A stretch of 64,000 bases of DNA from Chlamydomonas reinhardtii. Lineage: Eukaryota; Chlorophyta; Chlorophyceae; Chlamydomonadales; Chlamydomonadaceae. This document shows, one piece after another, positions 57,301 through 64,000 of the stretch. The stretch spans positions 3,829,764 through 3,893,763 of the forward strand of contig NC_057010.1 in the NCBI RefSeq assembly GCF_000002595.2, read 5' to 3'. Position numbers and translations under genes: made by a program. Positions within the stretch are counted from its first letter, which is position 1; the number at the start of each line of letters is the position of its first letter. Under the pieces are notes generated by a model. That model saw only the letters and a list, made by a program, of their open reading frames with translations. It searched no databases and had not been told where the DNA came from.

Positions 57301-60300
57301 ATGGCGGATCTAGCGGTTCTGCGCACGGCTAAGCAGGCTCTTGACGAGGGCCTTCTCAACCCTGAAGACTACGATTTTATCAAGAAGGCATTCCTTCGCG
57401 CGCAACAGATCAAGGCGGGACTTGACGCGGGCTTTATCAAGGAGGAGGACTTTGTGCAGGCTCGCGACTCATTCTTGCACTCGCTGGATTTTGCGTTGGT
57501 CGGGGGGTCGTCCCAGCCTGCCTACGTGCAGACACCATCCATCCCCGACGCCCCAGCGATGCCGCCGCCCGCGCCGGTCGCTCTTCGCGCCGCGGCAGCG
57601 GCGCCTCAGCGTAACTCCACGCCGTCCCGCGACACGGCACCCGCGGCGCCAGTGCCCGTGGCTGCGGCAGCAGCGGCCGCGCCCGCCGCTGCGGCGGTCC
57701 CTCGCATCAGCCCGGCACCGCCCGGCGCTGGCACGGTGCCCATCCCCACGGACCTGCCCACCTCGGCACGTGGCGCGCGGTCAAGCAGCGTGGTGTCCAA
57801 CAAGGTGTGTGTTTGTGTGTGGAGGGCTGCTGGTTTAGGTTTGGGTTTGGGTTGGGTTGGGGTTGGGGTGGAGTTGCTATGAATGGCAGTTTGGGTGCAG
57901 CGGCCGTGTGCGTGAGGAGGCAGCTTGATAGCGCCCAGGCAGGGGCCGACAACCGCAGAACCGGCACGGATGGAATTCTTTTGGCTTATCTTGGGAGGAA
58001 AGGCGGGCCACGTGGCCCGGAAGGGCCAACCTGGCATGGCGGATTCGTGGGCGGGAGCAGTGGCGTTGCTGTTGCAGCTACGGTACCGGTACGTTGTCTG
58101 GCCAACGGGGGTGCAGGCGCAGGTGCCGGCAACCGGTGTGGCGCCCCGCACTCCACAACCCAGATGGAAAGGCGCCTAAGCGCCCTGTGGTCAGTGCTGT
58201 AAGTGACATGTCTGCGCTGTGCTGAGTGCATGACGCGCGCCGCACACGCCCCCTGGGCCCCGCAGACGTCCATGTCGGGCATCTCGGTGAGCGACCAGTG
58301 CGTGGCTATCTTCAACCACATCAAGACCAAGTCCGCGGTGAGCAGAGGAGGGGGCTGCGGGGCTGGGGCCTGGCGCCAGGGCTGGGGCCAGGGCTGGGGC
58401 TGGGGCTGGGGCTGGGGGATGGGCGATAAGCACAGGGCCGAGGAACAGGCAGAGGCGGGGGGCCTGCTGGGGCCGACAATGAGCCCACTCTGGGTAGGAT
58501 GGCTGCGGGAGGCAAGTCGCTCCTGGCTTCAGGAGCGGTAAGGCCTGCAGCACGAGGGCGGCAGGAGGGTTGCATGCCATTGGGGTGCGGGGGCGACGCG
58601 TGATTGCAGACGGGGCATGGCGGTCTGGTGGCGCTGTAGGCCGCGCGGGAGTTCGCCGCGGCAGTGCGCCCCAGTTGTGGACCAGGCGCTGCATCGGGAG
58701 GCTGCAATACCGCGCAGGACTGACGCACGTGTTGCAACGTGTTGTGCTGTGTTGTGTTGGCCCGCTGCAACCCCTGCAGTACAAGTGGGTCACCTTCAAG
58801 GTCAACGACGCCGGCAATGAGGTGGGCCGGGAGGGGCAGGCGGGGCGGCTGGGAGCGGGGGTGGCAATAGGGATGGATGGCACGGCTGGCAGAGGCGGAG
58901 CCATGCAAGGTCTGCACCACAAGTGCCCTCCCCACCCCTCGTTCGAGCGCACACCCAAGAGCTTTCGCCCTCATTCTGTTGGCCATGCCCACGCTCACGG
59001 ACGCGCGCTCTTGCTCCCTGCTGTCCCCTTCACCCGCTCCATTCCCACTCACCGCCGACCCCCGCCCACCCGCTCACCTCAGGTGGTGGTGGACCAGCTG
59101 GGTGCTGCCGACTCCTCCTATGAGCAGTTCATCAACATCCTGCCCGAGAACAACTGCAGATACGGGGGTGCGTGTGTGTGTATGTGTGCGGTATGTGGAT
59201 GTGTGCATATGTGTGCGCGCGTGTATGTGCGACACTGCTGGCGGCGCGAGGCCGTACCTTACGAGGGCCGCCAGGCTCCCGTGTCGCCCGTGCCTCGCTA
59301 TGTGTCTCATTACCTTAAGTGCGTCTTGCTGTGTGTCTCGCAGTGTACGACTACGCCTACCTCAACGCCGACACGAACCAGACCGTCAACAAGCTGGTGT
59401 TCGTGCACTGGTGGGTGGGGGCTCGTGATGTGGTAGTGGCTTGGCTAAGACCAGGTGTGGGCTTAGCGTGGGGCCCCGCAGGCATCCCAGACGCCCCCAT
59501 GCTGACTTGCGCCCTGCTTGCCCGGCCCCTGCTGCTGCCCCTGCTGCTGCCGCAACTGCTAACCCCCCCTTGATGTTCCCCAAGATGGTCTACCGTCTAC
59601 CACATCCTTAACTAATAATGAATGTACCCCCCCCCCCGCAGGGCCTCTGACACCGCCACCACCAAGAACAAGATGATGTACGCCAGCACCAAGGACTTCC
59701 TCAAGTCCTACCTGGACGGACTGGGCGCGGAGCTGCAGGTGGCTGGGGAGGGAAAGGGCGGGAGGAGGGAGGAGAGGGGTTGTAAATACCCGCCCAAACT
59801 AAACCAAAACCAACGAGAACGAGCGGAGCACAGGCAGAGGCGTTATTTACAAGCAATAATACGTATGGGATGGGGGGCCGAGGCGTCGTGGAGCAGCAGG
59901 GCAAGCGGCGCCGGCGGTAAGTGTCTCCGCCCGGGCTCGGTGGCGCGAACAACAGCACAGGACAGGCACGCGGACGCGACAAGCAAAACCTACGACTTAC
60001 CTGGCGACCAGGAAAGCAGCTCCGACGAGGGGGGAGTGGTCCTGAAAGACAGAAGGGAAGGAGGGGGAGGGGGCAGAGCGTTGCCTTCTACGTGGGTGGG
60101 AAAGGGTGCAGCAAGGCGCGGGCGGTGCAGCCGTGCGTATCATGCAGCAACGCCGCTGAGATGGACGAACGTGGAAGCCAAGGCGCACGGGATTTAGACC
60201 ATACCGTGCCTGTTCCTGGACCATGTTCCCTGCCTAGCCTGCGTTGCTGCGCCTGAGCGCCTTCCCCTTACCTGGACTCAATCTGCCGCATATATCGCTC

Positions 60301-60506
60301 GGCCTTACGCCCGTGCCTTACGGCCCTTGGTTTAGTTTGGGCTGGTTTTTACACACACACCCTGTACCTGCCTACGACTTCACTTCTTAAAAAATCATGA
60401 ATGTAACCCCCCCCCCCGCGGTGTTGACCCTCAGGCCACCGACACCAAGGAGCTGGCCGAGAGCGAGATGCGCGAGCGCGTGCACCAGGCCATCACACGC
60501 AAGTAG
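57301..60506 (+). CDS. ADF: ADF/cofilin with N-terminal tandem-repeat extension
   Basis: Seven exons: 57301-57804, 58266-58337, 58780-58821, 59083-59167, 59344-59410, 59642-59738 and 60435-60506; 312 aa, phases consistent. Residues about 171-312 are a complete ADF-H domain: MSGISVSDQCVAIFNHIKTK, YKWVTFKVNDAGNE, SSYEQFINILPENNCRYG, VYDYAYLN, VNKLVFVHW, KNKMMYASTKDFLKSYLDGL (actin-binding long helix) and AELQATDTKEL. ADF severs and depolymerises ageing actin filaments. The first exon is extra: two 19-residue repeats with period 27 (LDEGLLNPEDYDFIKKAFL at 14-32, LDAGFIKEEDFVQARDSFL at 41-59) of the short 'L..G.I..e(D/E)F' helical kind, then a Pro/Ala linker to residue 168. Canonical ADFs are about 140 aa. 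A shorter form starting at MSGIS from another promoter is possible. Confidence 0.9.
59609..59640 (+). repeat. Motif-2 copy at the ADF exon 6 acceptor
   Basis: ACTAATAATGAATGTACCCC plus a C run that ends in the acceptor itself. Confidence 0.7.
59776..60356. mobile_element. 581-bp MITE/introner-like element with motif-1 inverted ends
   Basis: Left end TGTAAATACCCGCCCAAACT and right end TTTAGTTTGGGCTGGTTTTT are inverted copies (23 of 25 positions pair). No coding capacity. It fills most of ADF intron 6 (59739-60434), leaving 37 and 78 bases to the splice sites. The same end motif occurs alone in other introns of the window. Confidence 0.65.
60371..60418 (+). repeat. Motif-2 copy near the ADF exon 7 acceptor
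   Basis: CTACGACTTCACTTCTTAAA, then AATCATGAATGTAACCCC and a long C run; 16 bases before exon 7. Confidence 0.85.
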
Positions 60507-60859
60507 AGGAGGAAGAATGATGGAGTTTTTGAGCAGAGCGCGCCCGATATGTGTGTGGGGGGGGTGCTTCGAGTGGCGCGATGCGGGACGCGGGTGTGAG
60601 TTCATGAGGCATGGTTCATTACGGTGTGGACACACGTGGTGGCGTGGTGTGGGCGAGGACGAGGTTTGGGGGACGAGAGGGAGCTGGGAGACACATGTGA
60701 ACGGTGTGTTGAGTTTGCGGTGTGTGGCGGAGTCTGTCTGCAGGTAGCGTGGGTTGCAGGAGGCTGCAGCTGTAGGAAGGGGATGTCTTGTTCCTGTGCG
60801 TGCATGGCATGCGTATGGGTGCATCTCCATACTGGAGCGCCTGTGAGCGCTCGAGCTGA

Positions 60860-60864
60860 TGTAA
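60860..60864 (+). terminator. Candidate TGTAA polyadenylation signal of ADF
   Basis: First TGTAA after the ADF stop, about 354 bases downstream. Confidence 0.4.
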
Positions 60865-61870
60865 AGAGGTGGCGTACACAAGCTGAGTATGCGGAGACAG
60901 AACCTGTGTGGTGCGCTGTTCTGTTGAGTGGTTCTTGTCCGGGCGCGCCGGTCTGTTTGTGTATTTCGGATGGAGCTTGTTTGTTGAATGGGATGGGCGC
61001 GCGTGATTGCGGGTTTCTGCTCGTTGTGAGCGCTAACTGACCTAGCGAACCAGGCGAATGCGGCCGTTGCGTGAACAGTGCGATTGCACTAAGTGGCTGT
61101 GTGCATGGCCAGGGGAGGCGGATGCTGAGGCAGGCAACGATATGACCGCCGGGCGGGGAGGGATGCGGTGCCCGGGTTTGGGCCCGAGCGTGTCTCGCCC
61201 CATCCGCCTTGTAGACTTGTGACTTGTTCAAAACTTGCTCATGACAGGAGTAGCATGACGCTTTCCGCAGCAAGCTTATTCCAATCCACCTTGGCACGGA
61301 CCGTAGCTTCCATTTTGCAGCAGCTCTTGACGAGGTTCTGACTCCCTGAGCTTCTATCACATTGAATACATACAGTACATACTTTGCGTGTACATGCATA
61401 TTTGACGGGCGTACCGTCCCCGTGAAGCCGAAACCGAAGAAGGAGCCCTTCCTGCTATATTGACGCTCAACACTTGAAAAAGAGGCCGTTCTTCTTCAAG
61501 GCATTCTTGAGTCTACGTGGACTTCACGGCGCGGCACAGTCTCGGCAGTCAGCCCTGAGGGCAACATGCAGCCCGCCTAAAGCCCGCCTGGGTTGGTGAG
61601 GCACTCGAATACCATCGATGGCATAGGGGAGATACGTGGCGTCTCGGACAAAGGGACGGCCTACCGGTCACACCAGTCTATGGAGTCGCAAGGTCGGGCA
61701 GTACGTCCCCTCCCCCTACAGCAACCTTCTGTCTCTCCCCCTGTTCCTGCGAGTGCAGGTGATGGCGGGCAGCCAGGTCCACCCGGACAGGAACTGCCGG
61801 GGCCTAAGCCGGGCACAGCGTAGCGGCAACTGCCGGCGCAGCCGGTGAGCGGAGCTGAGGAGGAGCACCC
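60865..61870. promoter_or_regulatory. Intergenic between ADF and the kinase gene
   Basis: About 1 kb without a supportable gene; lower GC around 61240-61500. Contains the promoter and 5' UTR of the kinase gene. Confidence 0.4.
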
Positions 61871-64000
61871 ATGGCCGACAGACCCGAGCGCCCCAGCTCG
61901 GCGCCGGAAGCACGCCGCCCAGCCTCAGCCCAAGCTCTGGGCTCTGCGGCAGCCGCGGGGCTGATCGTAGCGCCGGGTGTGCAGCCCTCCACGCTTCGGC
62001 CGGGCGCCGGCGCGGGCGGCGCGGGGCATGGCGGCTCCATTCTGGCCGCGGTCGTCAGAGGCGACGGCAGCTCCGGCGCGGCTCACGGTGTGGGTAGCAG
62101 CGCCGGCGGCTTCAGTGCGGGCCACGGCGGCGGCAGGATTGTGTTGGGTCGCACAACAGGCCTGGCCAGCCGCGCAAGCGCCAGCCGTGGCAGCCAGCTG
62201 GGCGGCGGCAGCGGTGGCGGCGGCGGTGGCGGCGGTGGCGGCATTGCCGCAGGCGTCGGTGCCGGCGGCGGCCTGACGGCGTCGGTTGCGGCGCCCTCGC
62301 CGTCGGGCGCAGGCTCCCACGGCCATGCGCACCAGAGCTCCACGCAAGCCCCGGGGCCGGGCGCTGGGCTCGGTGGTGCAGGGCTGGGGCTGGGGCTGGG
62401 GCCGGGGCTTGCGGCGGAGTCGTCTGGTGGTGCCTGGGGACTGTGCGCCGTAGGCATGTCGGTCCGTGGCTCCGCACTCAGCCTCGCCTCGCCAGCCGCC
62501 GCCGGGGGCAACGCCCCTCCCGACGGCCTCGGCGTCTACCTGTCAGGTGTGGGAGGGCCGGAGGCGGGCGGCGAGACAGCCCGCCGGCGCAAGCCGTCAC
62601 TGCCGCCGGAGGCGCGCGCGGCCGCGGCCGCCGCGCACAAGCCGTCCACGGCGCCGGCGGGGCCGTCGTCCGGGGCCCCGGGCGCGGGGCGGCCGGCGCG
62701 CAAGTCTTCCATGGACGGCGGCGGCGGGTCCGGCGGGTCTGGCGGGGCGGGAGTCAGCGGCAGTACGGCTGCCGCGGCGCGGGTGTACGGTTTGGAGGCG
62801 GCGCCGCGCCGGGCCAGCGTGGGCACTACCGGGGCTGGTGGCGGCGGCGGCGGCGGGGTCGGGGGTGGAGGCGCGGCGGGGGCCCGTCCATCCAGTGCGG
62901 TGAAGCGGCAAGCGGCAGCGGGGTCAGCCGGCGCCGGTGCCGCTCCCGCGCCCGGCAAGGCGGTGGGTGCGGGCGCTGGCAAGGCGACCGCCGGCGCTGC
63001 GGCTGGCGCCGCAGCCGCGGCTGACGCCGGCGCTGCCAAGCCGAAGAAGACAAAGAAGACCGCGCAGGCGGCAACGGGCACGGAGGCCGGCGCGGGCCGC
63101 GCTCAAGGTGAGATGAAGGCTCCAAAGGCATCGGCGGCTGGGGCTGGAGCTGTGCCGGCCAAAGCAGCTGGAGCTAAAGGCACTGGCAAAGGCTCGAAGG
63201 GGTCTAAGGCTGCTGCTGGCGGCGCTGGTGGCAAGGCGGTGGCATCCTCACGTGGCGGTAGTGCCAAGGGCTCGGCGGGCTTTGTGGGACCCGACGGCGG
63301 CGCGGCGGCTGCAGCGGCGGCCGGCGGCGATGTGGGTCTGGCGCTCAGCGTCATTCCAGAGGAGGGCGGCTCCGGCGCCGCCTCCGCCTCCGCCACTGGC
63401 GTCATGGGGTCCTTCAGCCTAGCCGCCGGCGGCGGCGCCGGCGGCGGCAGCATGCCACCCACGCCTTCCGCCGCAGCCGTTGCCGCGGCCGCGGCAGCGG
63501 CCGCCGCAGGTGGCGGCGGCGCCGCCGCTGCCGTGCGCGCCAGCGCCGCCTCCGCTGGCGGCGGTGGCAAGAAGCCGTCTCGTCCTGTGCCTCGGGAGCT
63601 TGACGCGGCGCAGTTCGAGCTGGGTCGGGTGCTGGGCAGCGGCTCCTTCGCCACGGTGTACCTGGCGCGGCAGTTGGACGCGGGCGGGGCCAAGGTGGTG
63701 GTGAAGAGGCTGGACCGCAGGTGGGGGGCAGGGTACGGGCGTGCGGGTATGCAGGGATGGATGGGTAGGTGGGTAGGTGGGTGGGTGGGTGGGTGGGTGG
63801 GTGGGTGGGTGGGTGGGTGGGTGGGTGGGTGGGTGGGTGGGTGGGTGGGTGGGTGGGTGGGTGGGGAGAGATGGGAGGACAAGGGCATGCCAGATGGGTT
63901 GAGGCGCGAGGTGCTCGGGGTCTGGTGTGGGTGACGGTCGCATGCAGCAGCTGTCAGTCGCTGTCTGTGGCCACGTTGCCGCGCCGCCCTGCCTGCTGGT
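61871..64000 (+). CDS. Protein kinase, N-terminal exon (continues past right edge)
   Basis: Exon 1 runs 61871-63720 (616 codons plus two bases) from ATG in a good context (CCCATGGCC) to a GTGGGG donor. Residues 1-580 are Gly/Ala/Ser/Pro-rich with basic Lys-rich blocks (AKPKKTKKTAQ, KGTGKGSKGSK) and look disordered. The kinase fold starts at about 582: FELGRVLGSGSFATVYLARQ has the glycine-rich loop G-x-G-S-F-x-x-V, and VVVK supplies the ATP-binding lysine (about K612). The rest of the domain would be in later exons beyond base 64000, so the kinase class cannot be told. Confidence 0.82.
63761..63864 (+). repeat. (GGTG)n microsatellite in the kinase intron
   Basis: About 25 GTGG/GGTA-type tetranucleotides starting 40 bases after the exon 1 donor. 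Confidence 0.95.

Overview
This is nuclear DNA from a volvocine green alga (Chlamydomonas or a close relative). The evidence is very high GC, genes split into many short GC-rich exons by short introns with GTGAGT/GTGCGT donors and GCAG/CAG acceptors, Ala/Gly/Pro/Gln-rich low-complexity insertions, long (CA)n/(GT)n tracts in introns, TGTAA polyadenylation signals, and a green-lineage gene set (RbcX, a plant-type ADF). Exon models were built by hand. At every reported junction the reading phase is consistent and the splice sites fit, except where a break is stated.

Layout from left to right: (1) 1-6241, minus strand: a secreted or membrane-anchored kelch-repeat protein whose 3' end lies beyond the left edge. 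(2) 6748-15040, plus strand: DNA polymerase eta in 13 exons, divergent from the kelch gene. (3) 15041-20400: a gene-poor stretch with a LINE 3' remnant, a multi-exon unknown gene running into a 100-N gap, a 31-bp perfect inverted repeat around that gap, and an inverted fragment of the next repeat. (4) About 20965-39210: a tandem segmental duplication of 7.1-7.2 kb units (one truncated, two full). Each carries an unrecognised 4-exon gene (here 'gene X', plus strand) and, convergent to it, the last four exons of a CWF19-like gene. Only the rightmost unit joins the full 15-exon CWF19-like gene (37310-44931, minus strand). That gene has an RRM inserted between its phosphoesterase-like and CwfJ halves. 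(5) 45685-53115, plus strand: a 2,379-aa low-complexity protein with one 5.4-kb exon. (6) 54191-56851: the Rubisco assembly chaperone RbcX with a long low-complexity tail. (7) 57301-60506: an ADF/cofilin with an N-terminal extension holding a 27-residue tandem repeat. (8) 61871 onward: the first exon of a protein kinase, cut by the right edge.

The genes do not form one pathway. They are a housekeeping mix: translesion synthesis, late spliceosome or lariat metabolism, Rubisco assembly, actin turnover and signalling. The most unusual signals are structural. Two families of short motifs (about 30 and 40 bp) lie next to splice junctions in many introns, almost always pointing toward the nearest intron end, and some differ in presence between the duplicated units; they look like termini of small introner- or MITE-like elements. 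Also notable are the tandem array with its breakpoint at an exon/intron border, and a 220-bp-arm near-perfect palindrome that carries a captured exon inside a CWF19-like intron.
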